64,000 nt of DNA from Sialis fuliginosa (GCA_961205875.1 OY540815.1:15065638-15129637), one strand, 5' to 3'. Shown: positions 11,036 through 24,348, counted from the stretch's first letter. Notes: generated from the letters alone by a model not told the origin. Numbers and translations: made by a program.

Positions 11036-12643
11036 GCAGACAACTTTTAACTACCAGATACTAATATACAATATACTCGTTATATAAATTGTATTGTATA
11101 CACTATTATTATTTCAAATAAAATACAATAAAACACCATTATCTGTCTCTCTCTCACTCAACAACAACACAACTCCCGATTGCGTATCAATACATTTAAC
11201 AACAAACGAAACATTTATAAATGAAATAAACACAAACAGAATTAGAAAGTGTAATTCGCAACAAATTTAAAGCAGATTAAAACAATAATATTTATATTAA
11301 AATGTTAGCAGAATACATTTCGCTTTCACGCATCTACATTTTCGTTTTTATTTTAATGGATAGAAATTCTATTGCGACACATCTGCTTTTATTTACCTCT
11401 ATATTTCATGATTTTCTTTGTTCTTGGTAGCAATGTGGGGATTAAATTGAGTTAGAAATACTTTTGTCGACCATGTACTTTAATAAATTTGATGAAGACA
11501 TTTGCAGCAAATTTTATATATCTATATTTAATTAAGTATGGGTATATAGTTCCATTTTAAAGGAATTAGTTTTAGGTTAATTATACGAGTCTGTAACTTT
11601 TTATATAATTAGATTATGTTGCTAATAGGGGAGAGTTGGGTAATCACGAACGCAGGGTAATCGCGAATTCGGTAGTTTCAGTATGTTAGAAGAGAGAAAT
11701 TTGTAATTCATAAGAATTCAATCCTTATTTTAAAAACTAGGTTTAGAAGTGATAAATAATTAAACAACTATAACATAGCTAAATACATATAAGTAATCAT
11801 ACAAAAACACCTGTATAAATAGAATCAAAACAATTTTAATTTAAAAAAGTATTATTCATAGAAATGGAATTTGGTATAGGTATTTTAAATACCCAAAAAA
11901 AGTATAAACAACAAAATCTCTTCGTATCTACGGCTTATCAAAAAACACGTCTTTTTTATTATTCATAAATGTAGGATTTAAAAAATAATCTATTTAAATA
12001 TATTCAAAGCTAATAATGCTTTATTTTACCTTATAATAACATTTTCGAATAATTTTTATAAAATTTATAAATTACAAATATTATTCAGAAATTTAATCTT
12101 TAGAAAAAAAATGCCAGGTGAAAATATAAAATAATTTTTTTTGAACTAACTTCTCGAGAACTATAAAATGATGCTTTTTCTTGACAATAGATTTATCTGA
12201 TATAAATTCAAAATTAAAAACAAATGAACATTAAGGATCATGTCCAGATCTTTAATAAACGACTTTCATGAACATATCTGTTAACGTTAGACCGCATAAA
12301 GTTGCGTGGACCCGGTTTCATAGAATAAACTATACAGGTTGTGAACTTCTGAAGCGTATTATTTTATGTTTAACTTATGATTGATAACATCACCGGTGAG
12401 AATAGTACCGCATATGCTTTATTAGAATTCGTGAGATGTTTTATCGTCTATTTACAACCACTGTCTCGTCAGTAAACGTCATGAAATATGTGTGTTGAAA
12501 ACTGTTTATTTATGTCTACTCGGGGAAAATTGTTTTTAATTAAATTAACATATTAATGCTATCTTGTTTTGTTTTCATGCAATATAATATTAATATAATA
12601 TAACTATATTTCTCATTTACATATATATGTATAATATAAATAT
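11036..12643. other. AT-rich non-coding stretch right of the CpG island
   Basis: No gene seen. ggggagagttgggtaatcac at ~11629 resembles an interspersed-repeat end. Confidence 0.5.
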
Positions 12644-13206
12644 TAAGGTGTTTTTTAAAATTATTTTTAATTTTTATTTTTTAGGTCCTTTGGATCAAAA
12701 GTTAATTGTCCCAAAATTTCAGACTCATAGATCAAACCTGTGAACCGCGCAGACCGAATATTTTTCCTATACATGGGAAAAATTACTTTTTTACTTATGC
12801 GTGAACAGCTCGTTGAAAATTGGATTTATTTTAATTTATTACAGCAGCATATTATAGAGAATTTAATTTCTCATAAAAGAGATCCCAAGTTCTAGTTCAT
12901 AGATCCAGTATTTTTAAAGATATGTTCGTTTAAATATTATCATAAAAAGTAAAATCCAATTTTTATGTTAATTCTATACAAAATATTGCTCTGAGAAATT
13001 AAAATAAAATTTTTTTCAACGAGCTATTCACGAGTAAGTAAAAAAGTAATTTTTCCCATGTTCAAATGGGAAAAGACACAGTTTGCGCTGTTCACAGGTT
13101 TGATCTACGATTCTGAAATTTTGAGACAATTAACTTTTGATCCGAAGCTAAAACATAAGCCAATGGGACCAAAAAAAAAAAAAAATAAAATAAAAAAACA
13201 CCCTTA
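12644..13206. mobile_element. Foldback element, ~563 bp
   Basis: Arms of about 190 bp are inverted copies: taaggtgttttttaaaatta at the left against caccctta at the right. Internal matches include ggatcaaaagttaattgtc, atagatcaaacctgtgaac, gggaaaaattacttttttac and gctcgttgaaaa. A unique AT-rich centre separates them. No ORF. The outer flanks contain TA-rich sequence. Confidence 0.85.
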
Positions 13207-15647
13207 TAAATATATCTAAAATTATCATCTAACTTGAAAATTTTACTTGAAACAAGCCGAATAAACCGAGTAATATTTGGCTAGTCAGTACGATTCTCTG
13301 TACAGAACGACGACGCCGAACATTTACCAAAACTTGTCGGTAAATCGTATTTGATCAAAGAAATAATTTCTTCGCTGTGTTCAGGTGGAAACGTGCATAC
13401 GATATTTAAACGTAAATTCATTTAAAAAAATATGCTTGGGAAAACAGTTTAAGTTACCAAACTTTCTTTATATTTTTTTTATTTTTTAACTACTTGCTAA
13501 ACGATTTGTCTAAATCTAATTTGCATACGTATTTTTCAAAATACGATACACACAAAAATGGTTTTCTTAGATTAAAAGAAAAAAAAGAATTTCTGGTAAT
13601 ACAGAAAAATTATTATTTTTATCGTTCTTAAAGATAAACGATAAAAGCTGGATTACAACTATTATTCTTATATTAAGGATAATATTGTTTTCATTATTTA
13701 TATAACAAGACATTAATATTATTGTTTTTTTGCATAATATTTACTAAAATAATATGAATTAATACCAAATTACAAAATTAAGACTAAATTCTGTTTTATA
13801 TGAAAGTGCCAATAATATTTATGTGAACCATAATAATATTTGATTAGATCATTAAGTATCACATTTTATAGAAAAATCACAGCCATTTTCTATAGATAGC
13901 GTTTTATTTATTATTTCAAATAGATAGATAGTGATGAATTTATTCCGTCAAAATGAATGACGCAAATCCTTTGTTACATTATTATTCTTTCGTTCAATGT
14001 TTCGCTTCAGAGATCAGTAAAATATATAAATTATTACCACAAAATGAAGCTCTACGCTTTTCTGGAATGAGTTTATTTTTGTATTTATATTATACCTGTT
14101 GCGGAATCAATAAATAAACTGTATCTGTATACAGGTTGTCCCAATTTCAAAAGACCAAACATTTTTTTTAGAAAACAGCTTTACTTGAGGATCTAAAGAA
14201 AAAGTGATTTAATAGCTTTTTTGCGTACTTTTAATGATATATATGAATATTTTTGTGGTGTTTAACAACCAATAGTAATCTATTACTTTTTAAACATCAA
14301 TAAAAAGTTAATTTTATGCTAATATTTAATTAACTGTAATAATATAATTTATGAGTCCCCTAATATTGTTATTAAACTGTAGCAATGCTTGTATTTTTAA
14401 TAAATTATTAATAAAACATCTTACTATTTCTAAAATTAGATACATTATTGAAGTTTCAACTTACTATGTACAATTTTTTTGTTTGTTTTTCTTTGAAACG
14501 AAATAGTACTAGACACTTATCTTTGACAACTTATTTATTTATAAAAATAAAGGATTAATCGCAAAAGAATACTTTCAGCAAAGATCACGTTTCGTTTAGA
14601 ATTTTATGTAATAGAAAATTAAATTTTCTTTCAGAATATGTTTTTGAACATTGTTGCGAAGGTGATGTCAGAAATAAAATTAAGTGGTTAAAAGAAACCT
14701 TGTAGAATAATGCGATTATCAAAGAAAACCTTGTTTTTCTTCTAGGCCGCTTAGTTCTTTTTTATTTTATCTTGGTTGATTCTTTGTGTTTTTTTAAAAG
14801 ACGAACATCAAGGATTAGCACGCCTATAAAAATTAATCTCGATAAAAATATTAAGTTAAATGTTCATCGTATATTTTAGCTATGACATAAGGAAATCTGT
14901 TTTATTTATTATTTTTTTAGAAAAATGTTTCTATTAACAATACTTTTTTTCGTAGAGTTAGAGTTTAACAATCATTAACACTAATTGGATTAAGAACTAA
15001 AAACAATTTATATTTAAAAAATCAGAAATGTAACTATAAAATATATCTTCATGAAGTTACACATATGTATATACGTGAGTACATATCAACATCGTTTCCT
15101 AAGTACATATAGACATAAAATTATGTAAAGTATTCTATATACCATCATCTCAATAGATATTACACCCACAAAGCACCAAGTAGATTATGTAAAACATTAC
15201 AAACATACCATAAGTGGAACAAATTTTTCATTGCACCCTTATTCACGAGATTTGACAGTTTGTAAGCGGCCACATATTTTAGTTCTTTAAAAAAGAGCTA
15301 TTTAGTTAGTAATAGAATTAACGTTTCTTTATGAAAATTTATTGCTGGTATACAATGATTTATCTTTATGGAATTTCGAAACTGATTTGCATTTTTATTG
15401 AATGCGTTTTTTGCTATATTTTTTTAAATAAAATTTTTTTAATTTATAAATGTATGTATTTGTTTTGAATTTTACTTTTATCATGTTAAACTGACTTCAA
15501 AAAAGGAGAAAGGTTCTCAATTCGTGTGTGTATTATTTATTTTTATAATATAACTCCGACAAACATGCTCCTATTTGGACGATTTGAAAGAGTATACTCC
15601 TGATTTAACTCCCATATATATTTTTTCAAAATCTGACCACGAACTTT
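13207..15647. other. AT-rich non-coding stretch
   Basis: No exon-like GC patch, no repeat recognised apart from scattered homopolymers. Confidence 0.5.
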
Positions 15648-15788
15648 TTAACCACAATAAAACAATACACTCGACACGTATTTCGACTTTCACAAGAAGT
15701 CCTCTTCAGGAACCTTACAGTTTTAGGAACTGAGGACTTCTTGTGAAGTCGAAACACGTGTCGAGTGGCATTGTTTTATTGTGGTTAA
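15648..15788. repeat. Head-to-head Penelope-like ends with hammerhead-like cores
   Basis: The two halves are inverted copies running from ttaaccacaataaaacaat to attgttttattgtggttaa. The minus half contains CTGAAGAG-GACTTC...GAAAGTC-GAAA-TACGTGTC. The plus half (15730-15767) contains CTGAGGACTTCTTGTGAAGT then CGAAACACGTGTCGAGTG. A CTGAAGAG/CGAAAC core with a GACTTC/GAAGTC stem II matches the hammerhead layout known from Penelope-like element repeats. I could not find a closing stem I, and the plus copy has lost three bases of the core. No reverse transcriptase is nearby. Confidence 0.6.
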
Positions 15789-18700
15789 GATGTATATTTT
15801 TACTTTAAGTGAAACAAAATGTGTTTAAATTTTTAAATACATAAGTATTTAAACATTTTGTTATTTTATTCACTTAATGATTTTTATGATGACAGATAAA
15901 TTCACATTGTCATAATATATCATGGATGTTTTATGCATGTATGATTACAAATGTTCCCAGACTAGAATTTAAGATTATGTCTGATTGTATTATCTGTTTT
16001 GCTTTGGTGTATTCTATACTAGAATTTATATATTTTTTGTATTATATGACCTTTAAATCTCCTCTGTTAGACTAAACGAATAAAAAATATATAATTGTTA
16101 TTATTGAATTGTATAGCCCGATAATGTTGTCTCTATAAAAGTTTAATACATTTACTGTTTTATTAAATTTATGTTATTATATTTTCTTCCAAAACTATAT
16201 CTTATTATAATTGGTTTAATATAAATTTTAACACCGTACACTTATCACCCTTTTATAAAAAGAAAAATCAGGACTATACAATACACTGTATAAACTTAAG
16301 GTTATTCGATCATTAGAGCAGTGTATTGATAAAAGTGTACAATTTTAATAAGTTATTTATAGATAGCTTATATTTTACTAATTTAAAAAATATACCTATA
16401 TATTGGACGTATCGTTTTTGAGTAATTGGATATTGGATATTAAAAATAAAGTTTTAAATACATGGTAAATGAGAGACTACACCGGAAGTGCTCTGTTTAT
16501 TGAAATTCTACACAAAAATTCTATACACAAATTATTCAAAATTTTTAAATACTATAAAAATTATAAATTAGAACCAGGTTTATTCGAAGTAATGAAAAAC
16601 TAGAAATATAAGATGGCAGTTTTGTATTTCTAGTTGCATGTTTGTAAAGGTGAGTGAAAAAATTACCACTAAAAGTAATAGAGTGCGACTTACATGCAAA
16701 CAATGTATGCAAGTGCTACAACTACAGTCGGCGAGGCCATAGTATATATTCAAGATATAGTCTATATGTACTGTGAGAAAGAGACAATGTGTTGGTAATA
16801 TATAATATTATGTATATCCATTCGCTGTTACACAATCTATTGTATGAAATATACTGCGTTTGACAAATTATATTTTATTTTTTACTTTTAATTATTAACA
16901 AAGTAAAAATTTAAAAACTAAATATAATATAGTTATCGTTGTTTTGAATTTTAAATAGTTCATTGAATAAATTGTAATAAACAAAATTATATTATTGTGA
17001 TAAACTCGTGCATATTACATTACGTTCTATGTATATTAAAAAGTTATTTTTATATCAAAATTATTATTAATTTATAAACATGATTCTCCGCTCCATCTTC
17101 GTGACATTATCAAATTACCAACAAAGAACAAAACTGGCAAATACAATGGACCGCCGACTCGTGCAATGATCGTATTTTATCAAGCTCATAGTTCTCTGCT
17201 TACATTTGTCTCCACCGTGACTCATTTGTCTTTTTTACATATTTCATATTATTATACCTCACATTTAATATATTATGTTTAAATATATGTTATTATCTAC
17301 ATCATTCCACATGAAAATAGTCAACAGTGGTTGTTAAATAAATTATAATATGTACGAATGAAGTGTTGACTTTTTTTATTTCTACATATGTTGGGACTCT
17401 GAATATTATGATAAATGTTGGTTTAAATCATTTAAAAGGTATGAATTTTTAAAATGATGAAAAATATAAATGTGTGACTAATTTTATTCTCTTCTGTACT
17501 CTTTCTGTTTGTTAATATATTTCATTGTACTTCAAATATAAAACAAGAGATAACATAAATAATATGTATGTATTAATTTGTCATATCAAATAATAATTAA
17601 CTGAATAAGTTATTTAATAATTGATTTCATTTAAAAAGGTTTGTTCCAACATAGAAGGACTAACTTACTGTAAGAGAACTCAAACAAAATGTCAAACATG
17701 TTTTTATTCCTTGTTTTTTTTTTATGAAAGTTATGAATATTTTTATGACATTGGGCAGGGCCAGAACAGGATCAATTGTATTTTTTTTCAAACACATATC
17801 GCATATATTTTATTCCCAAATTATAAGATCTTAGTAATGTGTTGTTATTCAATTGATAACCATGTTAAAACATAACAAACGTTATTTAAAATAGCATTTT
17901 TCAGCTCTCTAAAAACTGGAGTTTTTCGAAGCTAAGCCGTCCTTCGCGTACTAAATTTACATAACAATAAATGAAATAAACTGCATGAAATAAAAGATGT
18001 TTACAAAAATAAAAAAAGTCAGATTGAAAGTAATCTAATAGTATTCTGTATGTTTGGGATAAAATACAAGAGAATGTTATGGTTTCGTACCGGTTCAAAT
18101 AACAATAAAAAAGTGCCATTCGATGGTTTTTTGTATCAGTTTCCACATGAGAGACGAACGCTAAGGTATAAATATCGATATGAATGGTCTAAAGGTATTT
18201 GAAACTTGTTTATCTACATTTTGTAAACATAAAAATATCAACTTAACTTTATAGATATCCACTATTATTTTTATCAAACTAATTCGTTTACCACTGTGTC
18301 TTTTAACTCTGACTTAAGTCAACGTTTAATCACATATTTATAATGGATTTTTTTATTTGTAGCATTCAAAGATTTTCAAATAATCTAATCTAAATACATA
18401 CTAGGCATAGTATGAGTAATAATAGAATATTTCATTATCTTTCTGACCCAAGTTTTATCATACATCGGTCAATAAAATATTCCCCTAACCCCAACAATTT
18501 ATATTTTCAAAACTATTCAATTCACTCAACTGACATTAAATTGTTTAAAAGTGATCTGGAAGAGAAAGCATTAAATGTCAGCTTGCCGAATAGAATGTCG
18601 ATGTATGATAATTTTTGAAACAGTTTTTTATATGTCTAACATTACATTTAAATAAAAATTCAAGATAAAATACTTTCTTCTTCCATCTCGCCAAACGGAA

Positions 18701-19874
18701 TATTAAAAATGTATAGACATATTGATGTCACATTTTTTGTGTTGTATTTCACCCCGTGACATTGTCAATCCAGATAGACAATTTTAAAATAAAATTTTGT
18801 TGTAAAATGTTATTCTAACATTTTTAGAAAATAATATTTTCTTTTAAGAATTGACTAAGCCAAAGGGATCAATATCACTTTTCTTCATTAAGTACATTTA
18901 TTTTAAAAAAAATTTTTTGTTTATAATATCATCAAAGTTATCATTAATTAATTCTTCTAATTCAGAATATCCAATATTTGAAGAACTCGGAATTTTTATG
19001 TATATCAACTTCTCAGAGAGCTTAAACAAAGCTCAATTATCAAACTTTTTTCCCTGTTTTTGATAATGTATATAAATATCTTTGAGGGGCTTAACTGTAT
19101 TTTTCCGTATTATTGAATAACAAATACATGAAAATTTCTAAACAAAATTCAACACTTAATTTAAATACTTTGTTTGCCTAGATGTGCCTCTAATAAAAGC
19201 AAATATAAATGATAAGAGATCACATTTGCATTTATGTGATATTAAAGCGCCTGGGATCAGATACATAAACATATACCCTTTTTGTATTGTATTGCAAGAT
19301 TGATGCTGGTGGCGCCACCTGATCCCATCTCACGTAATTAACGATTTTCACACTTTTACTAAAGGTAAATACACACTACTGTTAAGCGGCTGTTTTAATT
19401 TAAATGTTCAAATTTACTAGAGAATACATGATATCATATATTAATCAAGATTAATATATAATGATACATACTAATCGTTGTTATTATGTAAATTGACCAT
19501 GCTTATTTTTGTTGCACAAACTTCACTAAATCCAAAGGTTAAAAAAAAGATCAACAGAATCAACTCTAAATGAACTTTAAATCATATTTGAACGTAAAAT
19601 TAGCAAAAATCGGTATGTTTTCTTTAATTAAGAAAATATAAATATTAAAATGGAAACATTACTTAAACTATTGAGTTAGTGATAATTTATGTACAAAATC
19701 ACTTCATTTTTAAATTTATAGACACATGTACTTTTATGACTTTTTTATACTAGGGTTCTATAGATCATTGTGAGGCCTATAAGTTTTTATAAAGGCTTAA
19801 AAAATTAATACACATCAGAGATTAAAATGATTGAGCCATTATTGTAAATCAAATTGATCATATTTTTTTAACTA
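15789..19874. other. AT-rich non-coding stretch
   Basis: Only the small hairpin at 16598 stands out. The frames at 17621-18146 and 18412-19063 are Phe/Ile/Asn/Lys-rich and lack any recognisable domain. Confidence 0.5.
16598..16635. repeat. Perfect 11-bp stem hairpin
   Basis: aactagaaata and tatttctagtt are perfect inverted repeats around a 16-base loop. Too short for a typical miRNA precursor. Confidence 0.6.
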
Positions 19875-20240
19875 CAGGTAGTCCTCGAATTACGCGATTT
19901 TGACTTACGCGAATTCATACTAACGCGATTTGAAAAACAGTGTTTTTTCGTGACGCTTTGTATCCCTGCGGCCATTGTGCCAACCGAGATTGTTAAACAC
20001 CTCACCCTTTCCTCATTTCCCCCTTGTCTATATGGTCAAAGTTTAGTTGGCACAACAGGGAATTTATATATTTTTTAAGGTTTTTAGTACTGAGTTGGTG
20101 CATTTTGTTTACAACTTTAAACATTTTTCTCTGCTGCGTTCACTTGTTTTACAAAACTGATTTGTTATATTTTTGGTTACAGTAAGTCCTCCATTTACAC
20201 AATTTTTCGACTTACATGAAAATCTTTGGAATGGCCTTAT
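19875..20240 (+). mobile_element. Two pogo/Tigger-like ends in the same orientation
   Basis: CAGGTAGTCCTCGAATTACG at 19875 and CAGTAAGTCCTCCATTTACA at 20180 are related termini, each followed by 'gacttac' motifs. They face the same way, so this is either two fragments side by side or one element with a duplicated end. No transposase ORF was seen. Confidence 0.45.
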
Positions 20241-21664
20241 CGTGTAAAACAAAAATACATTGCAGTATTATAATATAATTGTATATTATTAAAATCTACT
20301 AATATTACATAAAATTTTGTGTAGCTAGACATAAATCTATATAAAAAACTTCTATTAAGACTTTTATATCTAAAATCTTATATCTAGAAAAAAATAAGAA
20401 AGAATGAAGTTAATTATACTCATTTTTATATGTTATTTTGTGTAATCAAGATTCACCTTAATAAGGTCCTAGCTGAGGTAAACGTTTATCCCTATTCCTT
20501 CTCACCTCTTTCTATACCCAAAGATGCGTGATTCTTTCAGTTGAAAAGTTTCACAAATTCTCGCACAAACTCTTAATTTATATAACACAAATAATATTTT
20601 ACTCAACATTCTTCGTTATAAATAAGAAAGACGTGTTATAATAATGAAGTTATGTTATTTTCTTAATGTTTATAATTTTTGTTTTATGCTCCTTTCTTGT
20701 AGACGATTATCCTTTATATCTTTTTTATTATTTTTATTATTCGTTTGCAGTTGTAATAAACATGATGTTTTAATCCAACTTATTTTGTTTTGTTTTTATA
20801 TATGTAATTTTTCTCAAATGAATGCATTTTTTAATTAAATTGATAATGTAATGAAAAACAATATTGTTTTCTTCGTATTTTATTTAAATTCTATAATAAT
20901 TAATACGACATAAATGTATCTGTTGTGTACTGCCATCTGTATTTAAAGTTATTAAATACTAATTTACCAAAAGTAAATAAATAATCAATATATGGCAGTA
21001 AAGTGCACTAAACTATTAAAATTATTAATTCATAATAATTATAATTATTATTCCTACATGATAAAATATAAACATTACAAGACAAGTGCTCTTCATGACT
21101 ACAGTTCTGTGTTTTAAATAAATGTGTGTGTTAATACTAAATTTAAAAATATATAAATCACGAGTGAGAATACGCGGGCACGTGCTACGGGAACAACTTC
21201 CGTAAGTGCACCCCTTCTTTCTAATATACGACAGTATTTCTCTATACAAACATACACAATGCTTTCTCGTGCTAAATTCATCAAAGGTAGTCAATTGTTG
21301 AACACTTTAAATAAAAACCTAAAAAATGTTCAGGTAGCTTGCCTGGTATTGGTTAACCATTTAATTTTTATACAATTTTACTAAAAAATATTTGTTCAAA
21401 ATTTTTCTTAAGCCGTGCTTGGTTATTTTTTCGTATATTTTAAATTTTTTGACAATTCCAATCTCAATTTATTTTATGCAAACGTCAAAATCACATTTAA
21501 TACGAGTATGTCAAAGTAAATAGCAATTTAAAAATAATGACGAATTTTTAAAGCAAATTGAAATAAATCTTTGTAAGAGAATATTTTACAACAAACATTG
21601 TGGTAACCTACATATATTATAGGAAAATAAATATAATATATCTAAAATATAAAATAATAAAATT

Positions 21665-21910
21665 TTTACGTAACATGTGTCTTTCGTGAGATATTTTCTA
21701 AAAATAAATATTTTGGGGTGCCATCCCTCGCCCTTATACACGATTTTACGATCATTAATATTAGTTCAATAGTTCATAAATTATGCGTGTGACAGACAAA
21801 CAGATATTGACCTGAAAAAGAGAGATCAAGTTAAAATTTTGAAATCGGGGAAGAACTTTTTTTAAACGATCACTAAACTTCTCGTATCTTCAATATGGCG
21901 CGGAAGCAAT
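21665..21910 (-). repeat. GTCTG-rich interspersed repeat, copy 2
   Basis: Reverse-oriented copy, from ttacgtaacatgtgtctttc through ccctcgcccttatacacgat and the gagatcaa...gaaatcgggg block to gcggaagcaat. Much of the GTCTG run is missing. Confidence 0.75.
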
Positions 21911-22275
21911 ATTTCTAAACTGAACCAATTAGAAAAGCGTCCTACTTCACTTCTGTTCATTAAAAAAAAAATACTAAGTTTCTTGCTCGACTTTTCCCGC
22001 GTGTATTCTATAACTGCTTGAATACCTGCATCTCCACCACGCCGATATTTTTCTATAATACGCCGTACATATATATCATAAGAGTTACACGTCGAAACTA
22101 AACGAGAGTGCCTTAAATTTAAATGAGACGAGATCGAGTTGAAATTAAAAATATTTATCGTCTCGTTAGTTAATTTTAAAGATTATCAATAATTACTAAA
22201 AGATTATCAATAATTACTAAAATTATACTATTTAAATGAATATTACATAAAAATATTTATTATAAACAAAATTCA

Positions 22276-22487
22276 CACTATATCTTTTCAACTTCAAATT
22301 GAGACTTATCAATTTCAAATTGGGAATAATCAATTTCAAAGTGAAGTTGATTGTTCCCAATTTGAAAATGTTTAGTCTCAATTTGAAATTGATTATTCCC
22401 AATATGAAATTGTTTAGTCTCAATTTGAAATTGATTATTCCCAATTTGAAATTGATTAGTCTCAATTTGAATTTGAAAAGGTATAGA
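22276..22487. repeat. Palindromic minisatellite
   Basis: The ends are inverted (actatatcttttcaacttca / tttgaaaaggtatag). The body is built from ~22-bp modules alternating caatttgaaattgattattc and caatttgaaattgattagtc in both orientations. Because the array is palindromic, both strands carry Leu/Asn/Ile/Lys-rich ORFs with the same start, MRLINFKLGIINFK. These are by-products of the repeat. Confidence 0.85.
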
Positions 22488-22639
22488 CCGAGATTTTTTT
22501 CTTCATATTCAAATTTGGTTACACAACATTAAACATTTCCAATGAACCCTAGTGCACGCCACTGATTAGAGCTCATCTATAATTAAACAGTTAAGGTGTT
22601 TCGTTGAGAGTTTTACGTCACCCTCTATATTTATTGTAT

Positions 22640-22697
22640 ATGACTGATAAACATAGCGAGGCTATAAAGACACCCCGCGGCATCTTAAAACGGCCCG
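22640..22697 (+). CDS. Candidate first coding exon of an unidentified gene
   Basis: An ATG opens a frame reading MTDKHSEAIKTPRGILKRPG that runs into a strong splice donor (cggcccg|gtaaga), leaving phase 1. Unspliced, the frame continues for only about a dozen more codons to a TAG at 22733. The patch from about 22640 to 22795 is GC-rich compared with its surroundings and is not obviously part of a repeat seen elsewhere in the window. The basic K-x-P-R-G-I-L-K-R-P stretch resembles in style the KGILK motif near the N-terminus of protein phosphatase inhibitor-2, but that is too short to assign identity. No downstream partner exon was recognised. It could equally be a chance ORF in an old transposon remnant. 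Confidence 0.25.
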
Positions 22698-23667
22698 GTA
22701 AGACGACGGAAAATCTGAGTCCTAGTTGCGTGTAGGCGGCCGTTATTGCCGTATCCGGAGCAAACAAGTTACGCGCTCGTGAATAAATCATACAAGACAC
22801 TTGGTCAGTAGCGGACCAGCATGTATTCTTTTTAAGTAAATATAAATTTATTTACGTATGTATTATGTATATATTGCAGTATACTGATATACATGAACTA
22901 ATGTCCGGTATTATTACTTAAAATTGCTGGCTTCCAAAACTTTTTGAATTAAATACCTAAAAATTTTCATTACGTTTATTGAAAGCATATTGACAGTAGG
23001 ACGTACGTGTGGAAAGTAAAAACAACAATGTTAAAATATTGGTGGTGTATAAATATGTGTATGTATAAATTATTATCTTGTACGGTCAAAATCACCAACT
23101 GTGATTTAGAAAATTCAATACCTCGTTTAAATGCTTACAAGCTAGCAAATTTTCATCAACTTCTTTATAATATCGGACATAATTGCAAATAGAGTTCAGT
23201 CCCTCATCTCCGCGTGTTATTCGCAACACTACAAAAATAGACTTTGTTCCGCGCCTCCACCATATCACAAACAAGAATTAATTTACGGCGTATTTCAATA
23301 TTAAACTAAAAATTATATTATTTTATGAGGTTTTTTTATGCTTCGTACATTAAAACGATCCATGATAAATGTACTATTTAAATCTGAAAACAATTCATCA
23401 AAAGATTAAATTAGAAAAAATGACGGAGTACGCTTTATTTCATGGAATTGTATTATAAATTGTAAATGACTTAAATAAATATTAATACTAATAAAAAGTA
23501 ACGTGTGGAATCAATTATTGAAACTATTATATGAGAATACATAACAATCTTGAAAAAAATTCGAGTTATAAGCATTCAAAATTCTAGGTATTACAAAGTT
23601 TTAGTGAAAATGACGACTACACAGAAGACCATGTATACCGATTAGAATAAAAATTCTGCTAAGAATC

Positions 23668-23910
23668 TATAAAGCATTATTTGCCCAAAAAAAATGGTTT
23701 CTGTCCGACCGTGATTACTTCCAAATTGTTCAAGTTTAGGTAAACATTTAAAGCATACAATTTAAATTATAATTATCACAATTATATTCAAAACAATGCA
23801 AATATAGTAAAAGTTTTTGTTATGAATATTTGTCTTACCTATAACTTGAACAATTTTAAATTAATCACGGTTAGGTATAAACCATTGTTTATGGCATTAA
23901 ATGCTTTATA
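23668..23910. mobile_element. Foldback MITE, 243 bp
   Basis: Terminal inverted repeats of ~50 bp with mismatches: tataaagcattatttgccc and aaatggtttctgtccgaccg tgatta against taatcacggttaggtataaa ccatt...atgctttata. Further inner matches (ttgttcaagttta / taacttgaacaa). No ORF. Confidence 0.8.
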
Positions 23911-24201
23911 ACAGTGCATTTTATACACCTTTTAAAAATAAGAATTACAGATACAAGTATTTGGTAGTATTATTATTAATTGGCATTAAAATACATAATA
24001 TTTTAGTCAGTAATAACATATTTATGCCTTCTATAGATTGTGCGCTCTATTATTAAATGTAACCTTGAAATTCATAGACAACTTGATAATAATCACCTTG
24101 TGAAAAATTGTATAATATACAAAATCAGATTTTCTTTATGTACGGTACATTAAAAGTTATTTTTGAAAGTTATACATAATTGATACTGTAAATTTCTACA
24201 G

Positions 24202-24348
24202 GCCGTCACTGTAGCAGTTGGATTTAAAACTGCCGACTTTTGTGCGTCTGCCGCGGGCTGTTTGCACATGAGTGTCGACTCAACAAGGCGATATCGAGCG
24301 CTATATAAAAAATCTTGCTTTATACGTTTAATTATTATGTATTTTTAA
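24202..24348 (+). CDS. Candidate terminal exon or fragment, unidentified
   Basis: After a good acceptor (gtaaatttctacag) one frame stays open for 48 codons to TAA, beginning AVTVAVGFKTADFCASAAGC. The other two frames stop quickly. The first ~100 bases are distinctly GC-rich (24200-24300), ending abruptly at a TATATAAAA sequence at 24302-24310. Two readings are possible. It may be a 3' coding exon whose end runs into AT-rich DNA. Alternatively it may be a GC-rich upstream element followed by a TATA box, although no TCAGT initiator is seen at the expected distance. It is not in frame with the candidate exon at 22640 if joined directly. No family was recognised. Confidence 0.18.
   Translation, partial: AVTVAVGFKTADFCASAAGCLHMSVDSTRRYRALYKKSCFIRLIIMYF

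Noticed and set aside
16598-16635. microRNA precursor
   Set aside because: The 11-bp stem is far too short; no extended imperfect stem around it.
22232-22532. Two antiparallel ORFs with identical N-termini
   Set aside because: Fully explained by the palindromic minisatellite at 22276-22487.
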